A stretch of 64,000 nucleotides of DNA. Origin: Tissierellales bacterium. Its GTDB lineage: Bacteria > Bacillota > Clostridia > Tissierellales > Sedimentibacteraceae. The position numbers and the translations under genes are program-made. Positions 53,610 through 62,815 of the stretch are shown here, one piece after another. Location: contig JAHDQO010000002.1 in the NCBI GenBank assembly GCA_018433765.1, forward strand, positions 1 to 64,000. The letters run 5' to 3'. Each line of letters opens with the position of its first letter. Position 1 is the first letter of the stretch. A model generated the notes under the pieces. That model saw only the letters and a list, made by a program, of their open reading frames with translations, was not told the origin of the DNA and made no database searches.

Positions 53610-54327
53610 AAAACAAAACAATATTATTTTGTTTATAGTTAGTATAGTATTAGGTTTTATTATTATGCTTCAGTATCAAACAGCAAAAAATACTGTTGGA
53701 GATTTTTTGCCTAGTCAAAAAGTGCAGGAAATTAGTGCTGAATTAAATAAGGCAAATGAAGAAAAAGAAATCTTACAAGAAGATTTATCAGAACTAGAAA
53801 GTAAATTAAAAGAATATGAGCAAAATGCTTCTAAAGAGAATGTGTATGTAAAAAAATTAGCAGAAGACCTTGAGAAATATACGTTAATGGCAGGACATAG
53901 TGATGTTAAAGGAACAGGAGTTGTTATAACTATTGATGATCCACCATTAGATGTTCAGCTGAGTGATTATACAAGCAATTTAATATTTAATTACGAATTC
54001 TTACTATTAATTGTCAGTAATTTGAATGCGGCTGGAGCAGAAGCTATTTCAATCAATGATCAAAGATATACTACTTATACTGAAATAGTACCAGTTGGAT
54101 CTCATATTAATATTAATGGTGTATCATTTACTCCTCCTTTTGAAATAAAAGCTATAGGAAATAAGCAAACCTTAAAAGCTGTTCTTGATTTCAAGGGTGG
54201 TGTTGTTTGGGATATGAAAAGATTTGGCTATCAAGTAGATATTGAAATTAAAGATGAAGTTATTATAAAAAGACATATAAAACCTAAAGAATTTAAATAT
54301 GCAGAGCCTTATGAAGTAATTGAGTAG
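53602..54327 (+). CDS. DUF881-family membrane protein (first copy)
   Basis: 241 aa: one N-terminal helix, a coiled coil (about 40-85) and a DUF881 domain with G-T-G-V-V-I-T-I-D-D, then L-N-A-A-G-A-E-A-I-S-I-N and G-V-V-W-D-M-K. Genes of this family flank divIB and sbp in many Firmicutes; the exact role in division or cortex is unknown. Overlaps divIB by 8 bases. Confidence 0.88.
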   Translation: MNKKQNNIILFIVSIVLGFIIMLQYQTAKNTVGDFLPSQKVQEISAELNKANEEKEILQEDLSELESKLKEYEQNASKENVYVKKLAEDLEKYTLMAGHSDVKGTGVVITIDDPPLDVQLSDYTSNLIFNYEFLLLIVSNLNAAGAEAISINDQRYTTYTEIVPVGSHININGVSFTPPFEIKAIGNKQTLKAVLDFKGGVVWDMKRFGYQVDIEIKDEVIIKRHIKPKEFKYAEPYEVIE

Positions 54328-54337
54328 GTGATTAAAG

Positions 54338-55060
54338 ATGAAAAATATAGATAGTAACAAGATAATATTACCTGTACTCATAATTATTGCTTTAATATTT
54401 TTATTAAATCCTTCAGGGTATAAGATAAATGAAAATGAAGTATTTACTTTATCAAATATTCAAATATTAACAAATGAATACTGCAATGCTAAAGATGAAA
54501 TCGAAAATCTAAAAATATTAATAGAGCAGAAAAAAAATGCATTAGTAGAATACGAAAATGCCCTCAGCAATGATAATGGTATAAAAGATATATTAGAAAA
54601 AGATATTAATTATACAAAGATGTATTGTGGTCTTACTGATGTAAGAGGTCAAGGTATTATGATTAAAATATCAGATAATTTAGCAAATACTGGACGTAGT
54701 TTTAATAATGATATAGTACATGCTAGTGATATTTCAATTATAATTAATGAATTAAGAAACGCAGGAGCAGAAGCAATTTCAATAAATGGAAAAAGAATAA
54801 TTAATAGCACTGAAATAGTTTGTGTAGGACCGTTAATTAAAATTAACGGCGAAGGTGTCGCAGCTCCTTTTGTAATTAGTGTTATAGGTGATCAAGATTT
54901 ACTATCAGCAGCAATTAATGCTCCTAATACTTATGCATATGAGCTAAAAGAAGAATATGGAATTGATATAGAAACAAGAATAAGTAATGATATTTCAATT
55001 CCTAAACATCCCAACATAATAAAAATTGATTATTTAGAAAGTATAGAGAAAGGTCGGTGA
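54338..55060 (+). CDS. DUF881-family membrane protein (second copy)
   Basis: 240 aa with the same plan as the previous gene (helix, short coil, DUF881 with G-Q-G-I-M-I-K-I-S-D and L-R-N-A-G-A-E-A-I-S-I-N-G). The two are only moderately alike, so this is an old duplication. Starts 10 bases after the first copy, with TAGGTGA upstream. Confidence 0.87.
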   Translation: MKNIDSNKIILPVLIIIALIFLLNPSGYKINENEVFTLSNIQILTNEYCNAKDEIENLKILIEQKKNALVEYENALSNDNGIKDILEKDINYTKMYCGLTDVRGQGIMIKISDNLANTGRSFNNDIVHASDISIIINELRNAGAEAISINGKRIINSTEIVCVGPLIKINGEGVAAPFVISVIGDQDLLSAAINAPNTYAYELKEEYGIDIETRISNDISIPKHPNIIKIDYLESIEKGR

Positions 55061-55064
55061 TAAT

Positions 55065-55403
55065 TTGATTTACGTAGTAGTGGGTATATTATTAGGAATA
55101 GTAGTTGGCATAAAAACGAATGTTACATATAATCCTGTTTATACAATATATGTATCCTTAATTGTGTTAGCAATTATTAATACTATATTTAATATCTTAG
55201 TTGAAAATTTTAAGAAGGAAATTAGTAATAAGAATTGTTTAATTATGTTGTGTGCAGATATATTGATAGCATTGTTACTAGGCTTTATTGGAGAACAGCT
55301 TGGTCTACCTCTATATTTAGCTGCAATTTTTGCTTTTGGTAACAATATATATACAAATTTGAAAACAATTTTACAAAATTATTTATATAAAAAAAATATA
55401 TAA
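55065..55403 (+). CDS. sbp: Small basic membrane protein (Sbp, DUF1290)
   Basis: 112 aa, three membrane helices: G-I-L-L-G-I-V-V-G-I near the start, a middle helix and a last one with F-A-F-G-N-N-I-Y-T-N-L. Sits between the DUF881 genes and ftsZ, as in Bacillus. Function unknown. The start is TTG, with GGTCGGTGA upstream. Confidence 0.88.
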   Translation: MIYVVVGILLGIVVGIKTNVTYNPVYTIYVSLIVLAIINTIFNILVENFKKEISNKNCLIMLCADILIALLLGFIGEQLGLPLYLAAIFAFGNNIYTNLKTILQNYLYKKNI

Positions 55404-55481
55404 ATGTTTGAATAATTATGATATACTAATATAAGAAAAAGTAAGGAATTTATACTCTTTGACTATTTAGGAGGTTTATAT

Positions 55482-56597
55482 ATGTTCGAATTTGACGTAG
55501 ATAATGAAGGATTTGCTAACATTAAAGTTATTGGAATTGGCGGTGGGGGCAATAATGCTGTTAATAGAATGATAGAGGCAGGCGTAAAAGGAGTAACCTT
55601 TGTAGCAGTTAATACAGACAAGCAGGCTTTATACAAGTCTAAAGCTGAAGTAAAAGTACAAATAGGAGAAAAATTAACTAATGGATTAGGCGCTGGTTCT
55701 AACCCTGAAATTGGTGAAAAAGCAGCGGAAGAAAATAAAAGTGAGTTAGCTGAAATAATAGAAGGATCAGATATGATCTTTATAACAGCAGGTATGGGCG
55801 GTGGAACAGGTACTGGTGCTGCACCTTATATTGCAAAACTTGCAAAATCTCAGGATATACTAACAGTTGCTGTTGTTACTAAACCTTTTACTTTTGAAGG
55901 TAAGAAAAGAATGAAAAATGCAGAGCAAGGTACAGTTAAATTAAAGGATTCTGTAGATACATTGGTAATAATTCCAAACGATAAGCTTTTGCATATAACT
56001 GATAAGAAAGCAACTTTACTTGAAGCATTTGATTTAGCAGATGATGTATTAAGACAAGGAATCCAAGGTATTTCTGATTTAATTGCCATACCAGCTATGA
56101 TAAATCTTGATTTTGCAGATGTTAGAACTATTATGCTTGGACAAGGTCTTGCACATATGGGTATAGGCTTCGCGAATGGTGATAATAGAGCAGTTAATGC
56201 ATCTAAGCAGGCGATACAGAGTCCACTTTTAGAGACAACTATAAATGGTGCAAGAGGTGTGTTACTTAATATAACTGGCGGAACGAACATGGGTATACAT
56301 GAAGTAAATGAAGCTGCTGGATTAATAAGTGAAGCAGCAGATCCAGAAGCCAATATTATATTTGGTGCTAATATAGATGAGACTTTAGGTGATTCTATAA
56401 AAGTTACTGTGATAGCAACAGGTTTTGAAGAAAAGGCAAATGTGTTTAATAATAAGAAACAAAATCTTTTTAGTAGTAATGTAATTGAAAAAAACACTCA
56501 TAACAATAAAGATTACGGAGATAATAATTTCTTTGATAAAAACAATAAAGAAGAAGAAGAACTGAAAATACCAGGATTTTTAAAAAAACATAATTAA
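55482..56597 (+). CDS. ftsZ: Cell division GTPase FtsZ
   Basis: Forms the Z ring. 371 aa: [12 protein letters not shown], the tubulin signature [10 protein letters not shown] at about residue 107, and the end I-P-G-F-L-K-K-H, the conserved C-terminal peptide that binds FtsA/SepF. Residues about 325-360 are a short Asn-rich linker. GGAGGTTT precedes the ATG. Confidence 0.97.
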   Translation: MFEFDVDNEGFANIKVIGIGGGGNNAVNRMIEAGVKGVTFVAVNTDKQALYKSKAEVKVQIGEKLTNGLGAGSNPEIGEKAAEENKSELAEIIEGSDMIFITAGMGGGTGTGAAPYIAKLAKSQDILTVAVVTKPFTFEGKKRMKNAEQGTVKLKDSVDTLVIIPNDKLLHITDKKATLLEAFDLADDVLRQGIQGISDLIAIPAMINLDFADVRTIMLGQGLAHMGIGFANGDNRAVNASKQAIQSPLLETTINGARGVLLNITGGTNMGIHEVNEAAGLISEAADPEANIIFGANIDETLGDSIKVTVIATGFEEKANVFNNKKQNLFSSNVIEKNTHNNKDYGDNNFFDKNNKEEEELKIPGFLKKHN

Positions 56598-56616
56598 ATT
56601 AAAATTGAGAATACAT

Positions 56617-56646
56617 AAACTCGGATGATTATCCGAGTTTTTTTAT
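56617..56646 (+). terminator. Intrinsic terminator after ftsZ
   Basis: AAACTCGGAT, 4-base loop, complement and a run of T. Confidence 0.88.
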
Positions 56647-56657
56647 TTGGAAGCATA

Positions 56658-56692
56658 TTGTGACAAATTATTTTATAGACATATCTTATAAT
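56658..56692 (+). promoter_or_regulatory. Candidate Spo0A-type promoter of spoIIGA-sigE
   Basis: TATAAT at 56687-56692; the best -35 is TTGTGA at 56658-56663, 23 bases upstream. In B. subtilis the spoIIG promoter also has an over-long spacer (22 bases) and needs Spo0A. TGTGACAAA overlapping the -35 reads TTTGTCACA on the minus strand, one base off a 0A box of the form TTTGTCAAA. Confidence 0.4.
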
Positions 56693-56713
56693 AAAAATAA
56701 AAAGAGGTAAAGC

Positions 56714-57589
56714 TTGACATATTATATTGAATACATATTTTTAGAAAATTTTATAATTGATTTTATTTTAATTTATGTAGCAGGTAGTTTACTTAAAAAA
56801 AATATAATAATAAGGAGGATAATGGTAGCTTCTTTGATAGGAGCAATATATGTACTTGCAATTGCTGTGTTTAATCAAATATTCATAAGTAACATTGTAG
56901 TAAAAATATCTGTTTCAATATTAATGTTGACTATAGCATATAATCCTAAAAATATTATAGACTATGTAAGGTTAGTACTATGCTTTTATATTATTTCTTT
57001 TGTTATAGTAGGTATTTTAATTGCAACAAACTATTTTTTTAATACAAATGAAATGACAATAAAGATAATATTTGAAGCTTCTTTTTTTGCAATAATAATT
57101 TTCAAAGCTGTTTTTGAAGAAATTAAAAGAAAAACAAATCTGCATAAATATATAAGAACAATTAATATTGAAATAAACAATAACGAAGTACAATTAAAGG
57201 GATTAGTAGATACAGGCAATGAATTAACGGATATTATAACTAATAAACCAGTAATAGTTGTTGAAATGGAAAGTGTATTTAAATTATTAGATAATGATAC
57301 CATATCAGTTATTAGAAAATTTTATAGTAATGGAAATAATAATTATTTAGACATATTTTTAACAATGCGTCCTGGTATTAATTTTAGATTAATCAAATAC
57401 AACACAATAAGCAGTAAAGAAGAAACTATGTTAGGTATTGTACCTGATAAGATATTTATTGAGGATAGTAATAAAAATAAGATTGTATCGAAAGCAATTG
57501 TAGGTATATATCCGGAAAAATTGAATAGAGAAAATGAATATAAAGCATTGCTACATAAAGAATTACTTCAATGGGAGAGTGAGATATGA
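56714..57589 (+). CDS. spoIIGA: Sporulation pro-sigma-E processing protease SpoIIGA
   Basis: Membrane aspartic protease of the mother cell, 291 aa. Five helices in residues 1-140, then a soluble domain with the catalytic L-V-D-T-G-N near residue 165. It cleaves the pro-sequence of the next gene product after a signal from the forespore. The start is TTG at 56714, with AGAGGTAAA upstream. It overlaps sigE by 4 bases. Confidence 0.95.
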   Translation: MTYYIEYIFLENFIIDFILIYVAGSLLKKNIIIRRIMVASLIGAIYVLAIAVFNQIFISNIVVKISVSILMLTIAYNPKNIIDYVRLVLCFYIISFVIVGILIATNYFFNTNEMTIKIIFEASFFAIIIFKAVFEEIKRKTNLHKYIRTINIEINNNEVQLKGLVDTGNELTDIITNKPVIVVEMESVFKLLDNDTISVIRKFYSNGNNNYLDIFLTMRPGINFRLIKYNTISSKEETMLGIVPDKIFIEDSNKNKIVSKAIVGIYPEKLNRENEYKALLHKELLQWESEI

Positions 57590-58302
57590 TTATAGATGTA
57601 TTAAATTCATGGATTAATAAAGTAAGAATTTTTTTATTAAAATATAAAAAAGCAAATGATATTTTCTATATAGGAGGCAGCGATTCTTTACCGCCACCAT
57701 TACCTAAAGATGAAGAAAGAGAATTGCTAGAAAAGGCAGGAGAATCATTTGAAGCTAGAAGTGTATTAATAGAACATAATTTACGATTAGTTGTTTATAT
57801 AGCTAAAAAATTTGAATCATCAGGAATAGGAGTAGAAGATTTAATTTCAATTGGAACTATAGGTCTTATAAAGGCTGTAAATACATTCAAAACAGAGAAA
57901 AAAATAAAATTAGCTACTTATGCTTCTAAATGTATAGAAAATGAAATTTTAATGTACTTAAGGAGAATTAGCAAAATAAAGACAGAAATATCATTAGATG
58001 AACCTCTTAATATAGATTGGGATGGCAATGAATTACTACTTTCAGATATTCTAGGAACAGAAGAGGATGTAGTTTTTAAAAGATTAGAGAATGAAACGGA
58101 TTTATTTTTATTAAAAGAATCAATTAAAAAATTAAATAGTAGAGAATATCTTATTATGAAATTAAGATTTGGGCTAAATAACAGTAAGTGTTTTACACAA
58201 AAAGAAGTAGCAGATATGCTTGGAATTTCACAATCATATATTTCAAGATTAGAGAAGAAAATACTTGGCAGACTAAGAAAAGAAATAAGTAAAGTGGTAT
58301 AA
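57586..58302 (+). CDS. sigE: RNA polymerase pro-sigma-E
   Basis: Early mother-cell sigma factor, 238 aa. Residues 1-30 are the pro-sequence (amphipathic, basic), followed by [12 protein letters not shown], the region next to the SpoIIGA cut. Region 2 contains [11 protein letters not shown] and region 4 ends with [10 protein letters not shown]. Translationally coupled to spoIIGA. Confidence 0.97.
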   Translation: MIIDVLNSWINKVRIFLLKYKKANDIFYIGGSDSLPPPLPKDEERELLEKAGESFEARSVLIEHNLRLVVYIAKKFESSGIGVEDLISIGTIGLIKAVNTFKTEKKIKLATYASKCIENEILMYLRRISKIKTEISLDEPLNIDWDGNELLLSDILGTEEDVVFKRLENETDLFLLKESIKKLNSREYLIMKLRFGLNNSKCFTQKEVADMLGISQSYISRLEKKILGRLRKEISKVV

Positions 58303-58370
58303 AAAAGCAAAAAAATGGAGATAATCAAAATGAAGGGGGATAGAACACATAAAAAAAGGGGTTAAAAAAA

Positions 58371-59144
58371 ATGGCTATGAATAAAGTTGAAATATGCGGT
58401 GTTAATACTTCAGAGTTGCCAGTTATCAAGTCAGCAAATATGAGGGGAATGCTAGAAAAAATACAGTCGGGCGACACTGAATGTAGAGAAAAATTTATTA
58501 AAGGTAATTTAAGACTTGTTTTAAGTGTTATACAAAGATTTAATTCACGTAACGAACCAGTAGACGATTTATTTCAAATAGGATGTGTAGGATTAATAAA
58601 AGCGATAGATAATTTTGACTTATCTTTAAATGTTAAATTTTCAACTTATGCAGTTCCTATGATCATAGGAGAGATAAGAAGATATTTAAGAGATAATAAT
58701 TCTATTAGAGTTAGTCGTTCTATGAAAGACACTGCTTATAAAGCACTTCAAGCAAGAGAAAAATTGACGGCATTAAATGCTAAAGAACCTACTGTAAGCG
58801 AAATTGCAGGGGAAATAGGAGTAGATAAAGAAGATATTGTGTTCGCTTTAGAATCTATTCAAGAACCTGTTTCTTTGTTTGAGCCAGTATTTAATGATGG
58901 AGGAGATGCAATATACGTAGTTGATCAAATAAAAGATGAAAAAAACATAGATGAAAGATGGATTGAAAAAATAACTTTAGAAGAAAGTATTAAAAATCTG
59001 AGCAAAAGAGAACGTTTGATATTGGAAATGAGATTCTACAAAGGAAAAACTCAGATGGAAGTTGCAGAAGAAATAGGTATTTCTCAAGCACAAGTATCAA
59101 GGCTAGAGAAGTCTGCCTTATCACAAATAAAAAAAACATATTAA
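58371..59144 (+). CDS. sigG: Sporulation sigma factor sigma-G
   Basis: Late forespore sigma factor, 257 aa. The start M-N-K-V-E-I-C-G-V-N-T-S-E-L-P is typical of sigma-G, where it binds the anti-sigma factor Gin/CsfB. Region 2 has F-S-T-Y-A-V-P-M-I-I-G-E-I-R-R and region 4 ends in S-Q-A-Q-V-S-R-L-E-K. The 68-bp gap after sigE has several G-runs; no clear forespore promoter was identified. GGGG stands 8 bases before the ATG. Confidence 0.97.
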   Translation: MAMNKVEICGVNTSELPVIKSANMRGMLEKIQSGDTECREKFIKGNLRLVLSVIQRFNSRNEPVDDLFQIGCVGLIKAIDNFDLSLNVKFSTYAVPMIIGEIRRYLRDNNSIRVSRSMKDTAYKALQAREKLTALNAKEPTVSEIAGEIGVDKEDIVFALESIQEPVSLFEPVFNDGGDAIYVVDQIKDEKNIDERWIEKITLEESIKNLSKRERLILEMRFYKGKTQMEVAEEIGISQAQVSRLEKSALSQIKKTY

Positions 59145-59163
59145 TACTAAAATAAATTGATTT

Positions 59164-59243
59164 AATGTCATTTTTAAGATTTACTAAAGATTAAATACTT
59201 ATAAATAAGTTGTATTTTTAGTAATTGCTTAATAAATGACATT
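59164..59243. repeat. Distant inverted repeat between sigG and ylmC
   Basis: AATGTCATTT at 59164-59173 and its complement AAATGACATT at 59234-59243, 60 bases apart. The A/T-rich loop makes a terminator unlikely; a binding-site pair is possible. Confidence 0.35.
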
Positions 59244-59317
59244 TTGCATTTTATTTATTATTTATTATCATAAATATAAATATTTTTTATACTAATATAA
59301 AAAGGGGGATTAGCAAT

Positions 59318-59584
59318 ATGATAAACTATTCTGATTTAATTGAAAAAGATATAATTAGTTTACAACATGGAGAAAACATTGGGCAATTTGATGATGCAGA
59401 AATAGATGTTCAAAAAGGTAAAATAACAGCTTTATATATTGAAGAAGGAGGAAAAATATTAGGTGTTCTAGGCAAAAATAGAGTTAGGACTATAAGTTGG
59501 AAAGATATAGTAAAAATAGGTGTTGATGTAATAATTGTAAATATAGACTCTGATATTAGAAAAGAGAATAATAAAGATTTATAA
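59318..59584 (+). CDS. ylmC: YlmC/YmxH-family sporulation protein (PRC-barrel)
   Basis: 88 aa, all-beta PRC-barrel pattern: Y-S-D-L-I-E-K-D-I-I, G-Q-F-D-D-A-E-I-D, I-T-A-L-Y-I-E-E and V-R-T-I-S-W-K-D-I-V-K-I-G-V-D-V-I. Members are annotated as sporulation proteins because they sit beside sigG; the function is not clear. AAAGGGGGA precedes the ATG. Confidence 0.88.
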   Translation: MINYSDLIEKDIISLQHGENIGQFDDAEIDVQKGKITALYIEEGGKILGVLGKNRVRTISWKDIVKIGVDVIIVNIDSDIRKENNKDL

Positions 59585-59642
59585 TAAATATTTTACATTT
59601 GCAATTTAGTTTAGTAAAATTAAACTAAGGAGAGATGATAAA

Positions 59643-60104
59643 ATGAAATGTCCAATATGTAATTATTATGAAACAAAAGTAACTGATACAAGGCCTACTG
59701 ATGATGGATTCACAGTACGCAGAAGACGTGAATGTATGGCGTGTGGTAAAAGATTTACTACATATGAGAAGGTCGAAGAAATTCATTTAGTAGTTGTAAA
59801 AAAAGATGGGACAAGACAGAGTTTTAACAGAGACAAGATTATAAATGGCCTTATAAAAGCTTGTGAAAAAAGACCGGTTGCATTAAGTGTTATAGAGAAA
59901 ATTGCTGATACAGTTGAAAAACAATTATATAATTCTTTTGAAAAAGAAGTGACAGCAGAAAAAGTTGGTGAACTTGTTATGAATGAATTAAAAAATATAG
60001 ATGATGTAGCATATGTAAGATTTGCATCTGTTTATCGACAATTTAAAGATATTAATACTTTTATGGACGAATTAAAGAAAATTTTAGATGAAAATAAAAA
60101 TTAA
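59643..60104 (+). CDS. nrdR: Transcriptional repressor NrdR
   Basis: Nucleotide-sensing repressor of ribonucleotide reductase genes, 153 aa. Zinc ribbon C-P-I-C ... C-M-A-C in the first 35 residues, then an ATP-cone from about residue 47 ([15 protein letters not shown]). No nrd genes are in the window, so its targets lie elsewhere. AAGGAGAGATG precedes the ATG. Confidence 0.96.
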   Translation: MKCPICNYYETKVTDTRPTDDGFTVRRRRECMACGKRFTTYEKVEEIHLVVVKKDGTRQSFNRDKIINGLIKACEKRPVALSVIEKIADTVEKQLYNSFEKEVTAEKVGELVMNELKNIDDVAYVRFASVYRQFKDINTFMDELKKILDENKN

Positions 60105-60166
60105 CATAAAAATTACAAAACATATACAAATGGCTAAATTTAAACGAAAACTCATGAAAAGGTTAT

Positions 60167-60195
60167 TTGACTCTTTGTTAAAGTTAATATATTAT
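60167..60195 (+). promoter_or_regulatory. Promoter of phoPR
   Basis: TTGACT at 60167-60172, 17 bases, TATTAT at 60190-60195. GTTAAAGTTAAT within it is loosely like a PhoP half-site pair. Confidence 0.55.
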
Positions 60196-60271
60196 AAATT
60201 AAATTACTTGCATAAGTATTGTTTTTAAATAGTTATTAATATGAAGCTAACAATTATGAGGGGAGGTTGAC

Positions 60272-60961
60272 ATGATACCTGTCAATATTTTGGTAGTAGA
60301 TGATGAAGTTCATATTGTCGAATTGATTCAATTCAATCTAGAGATAAATGGTTATAATGTGATAACTGCATATGATGGAATGAATGCATTAGATAAAATT
60401 AAAACCAATAGTTTTGATTTGATTATTTTAGATATAATGCTTCCCAGAATAGATGGATTGGAAATATGTAGGTTTTTAAGAAATGATAAAAGAAATAAAG
60501 ATGTTCCAATAATTATGCTAACAGCAAAAGCAGAGGAAACTGATAAAATATATGGTTTGGAAATTGGAGCAGATGATTATGTCACTAAACCTTTTAGTAT
60601 AAAAGAGCTTTTAGCAAGAGTAAAAGCTTTACTCAGGAGAGTAGAAAAGAAAAATACTGAGGGTGGAAGTATTGAATTAAAAAATATTGTAATTGATAAG
60701 AATAAGCATATAGTAACCGTTAAGGATAATGAACTTGATTTAACTTTAAAAGAATTTGAAGTTTTGAGAGTTTTAGCTGAAAATAGGGGAAAAGTCCTTA
60801 CTAGAGACTTTCTTCTTAATAATGTATGGGGTTATGATTATTTTGGTGAAACTAGAACTGTAGATGTACATATAAGGCACTTAAGAAAAAAAATAGAAAA
60901 ATATGATAAAAATAAAGAGTATATACAAACTATCAGAGGAGTAGGTTATAAGATTAGGTAG
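60272..60961 (+). CDS. phoP: OmpR/PhoP-family response regulator
   Basis: 229 aa. Receiver domain (1-120) with acidic pair D-D-E, phospho-acceptor in I-I-L-D-I-M-L-P and the K of V-T-K-P-F; winged-helix DNA-binding domain (135-229) with T-V-D-V-H-I-R-H-L-R-K-K and G-V-G-Y-K. Likely phosphate or wall-stress control with the next gene; PhoP against WalR cannot be separated with certainty. GGGGAGG precedes the ATG. Confidence 0.9.
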   Translation: MIPVNILVVDDEVHIVELIQFNLEINGYNVITAYDGMNALDKIKTNSFDLIILDIMLPRIDGLEICRFLRNDKRNKDVPIIMLTAKAEETDKIYGLEIGADDYVTKPFSIKELLARVKALLRRVEKKNTEGGSIELKNIVIDKNKHIVTVKDNELDLTLKEFEVLRVLAENRGKVLTRDFLLNNVWGYDYFGETRTVDVHIRHLRKKIEKYDKNKEYIQTIRGVGYKIR

Positions 60962-60963
60962 AT

Positions 60964-62685
60964 ATGAAAAAGAAATTATTGAAATATATAATATTAGTTA
61001 TAGTGATACTTAGTTTTGTAACTACTATGCTAAACGTTAAATATGTACGAGAAAATTATATTAATGAAAAGACTAAAGAGCTAGAAAGAGATGCAAAAAC
61101 AATTTCCATTTATTTAAATGATAGTTCAATTATCGAAGAAATAGGCAGTAATTTTGTTAAAGATGAAATTCGAATAACATTAGTAAACGGTATAGGAAAT
61201 GTAATATATGATACTGATAAAAGTTCATCAGAAATGTTTAATCATTCAAACAGACCTGAAATTCAAGAAGCGTATAATGGAAATATAGGAGTAGAAACTC
61301 GTTTCAGCAATACTTTAAAAAAAGAAATGCTATATGTTGCGTATCCTGTAAACGATAATGATTCTAATGTAAAAATAATACGTTTATCAATACCTATAAA
61401 CACTGTTAATTATTTTAGCAGTAATGCATTAAAAAACTTTTTAATAATTTCTATTATCGGTATTATTATTTCTGTAATATTCTTGTTAAAAGTTGTTTCT
61501 TTCTTTACAGAACCAATTTTAAGACTTTCCAATGCAACTGAACTTATTACAAGAGGTGCATATACTGGTAAATTATATCATAATTCAACAGATGAAATAG
61601 GACAGCTTTATAAAAATTTTAATGTAATGAGTGAGAAATTAGATAAAACAATAAAAGAATTGAAGAATTCAAATACTATGTTAAATTCAATTTTATCAAG
61701 CATGGTAAATGGAATAATAGCAATAGATAAACAAGAAAGAATATTATTTTTAAACAATAATGCAGCTAATATGTTAGAAATTGATAAACAGGACGTTCAA
61801 AGTAGAAAAATTATTGAGGTAATTAGAGATTATGAAATAGTAACATCTATAAGAGAACATCTAAAAGTAGAAAAAGAGTGTTTCATAGAAATTAAATATA
61901 AAGATAAGATATATAAAATATACATAAACTCTTTATTAAGAGAATTGACAGAAGTTAGTTATGGCGCTGTTATTTTGATTCAAGATATAACAGAGATGAG
62001 GAAACTTGAACATATGAGATCTGATTTTGTTGCAAATGTTTCTCATGAGTTAAAAACTCCTCTTACATCTATAAAAGGTTTTATTGAGACTTTAAAGAAT
62101 CATAATGTAAAAGATGAAAAAACGAGAGAAAGATTTATAGAAATTATGGACATAGAAGCAGATAGATTAAAAACATTGATTGATGATTTATTGTTATTAT
62201 CTAATATAGAAAATAATGATGGAAATAAAATTGAGTTTAATATAAACGATACAATTAATGAAGTGTTAGATTTAATGTCAAACATAGCTAAACAAAAGAA
62301 TGTTAGTCTAATGACAATAAGTGATAATGATTATTCAATATACGGCAATAAAAATAGATTTAAGCAAATGCTTATTAACTTAATAGACAATGGTATAAAA
62401 TACAATAAAGTAAATGGATATGTAAAAATAGAAATATCAAAAGTTTCTGAAAATTTAGAAATAATTATAGAAGATAACGGCATAGGTATAGAAAGTAAAC
62501 ATCTCGACAGATTATTTGAGAGATTTTATAGAATTGATAAATCAAGAAGCAGATCACAAGGTGGAACAGGATTAGGGCTTGCAATTGTTAAACATATTGT
62601 AAAAAATTTCAACGGTACAATAGAAGTACAAAGTGAATATGGAAAAGGAACAAAAATTATAATAATTTTACCTACAAAAAAATAA
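60964..62685 (+). CDS. phoR: PhoR-type sensor histidine kinase
   Basis: 573 aa. Two membrane helices (about 7-25 and 155-178) with an extracellular sensor domain between them, HAMP (about 180-232), PAS (about 240-335), HisKA with the phospho-acceptor H in V-S-H-E-L-K-T-P-L, and the ATPase domain with N-box L-I-D-N-G-I-K-Y-N, G-I-G-I and G-G-T-G-L-G-L. Starts 2 bases after phoP. Confidence 0.93.
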   Translation: MKKKLLKYIILVIVILSFVTTMLNVKYVRENYINEKTKELERDAKTISIYLNDSSIIEEIGSNFVKDEIRITLVNGIGNVIYDTDKSSSEMFNHSNRPEIQEAYNGNIGVETRFSNTLKKEMLYVAYPVNDNDSNVKIIRLSIPINTVNYFSSNALKNFLIISIIGIIISVIFLLKVVSFFTEPILRLSNATELITRGAYTGKLYHNSTDEIGQLYKNFNVMSEKLDKTIKELKNSNTMLNSILSSMVNGIIAIDKQERILFLNNNAANMLEIDKQDVQSRKIIEVIRDYEIVTSIREHLKVEKECFIEIKYKDKIYKIYINSLLRELTEVSYGAVILIQDITEMRKLEHMRSDFVANVSHELKTPLTSIKGFIETLKNHNVKDEKTRERFIEIMDIEADRLKTLIDDLLLLSNIENNDGNKIEFNINDTINEVLDLMSNIAKQKNVSLMTISDNDYSIYGNKNRFKQMLINLIDNGIKYNKVNGYVKIEISKVSENLEIIIEDNGIGIESKHLDRLFERFYRIDKSRSRSQGGTGLGLAIVKHIVKNFNGTIEVQSEYGKGTKIIIILPTKK

Positions 62686-62691
62686 AATCCA

Positions 62692-62727
62692 AAAGAACCT
62701 AACTTAATAGAGCAGGTTCTTTTTTTG
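62692..62727 (+). terminator. Intrinsic terminator after phoR
   Basis: AAAGAACCT, 13-base loop, AGGTTCT and seven T. Confidence 0.85.
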
Positions 62728-62757
62728 TTGAATTACAAATCATCTTTTTCATTTTAA

Positions 62758-62787
62758 TTGCAAGCTGTAGTTTTACTGTGGTATAAT
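62758..62787 (+). promoter_or_regulatory. Promoter of the DUF512 gene
   Basis: TTGCAA at 62758-62763, 18 bases, TATAAT at 62782-62787 with an extended TGG. Confidence 0.6.
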
Positions 62788-62815
62788 TAACAATACTTAA
62801 GAAAATGGTGATAAA

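Noticed and set aside
55850-56497. 215-codon frame on the minus strand
   Set aside because: It lies wholly inside ftsZ, has no ribosome site and no protein-like pattern; it is the antisense shadow of a well-conserved gene.
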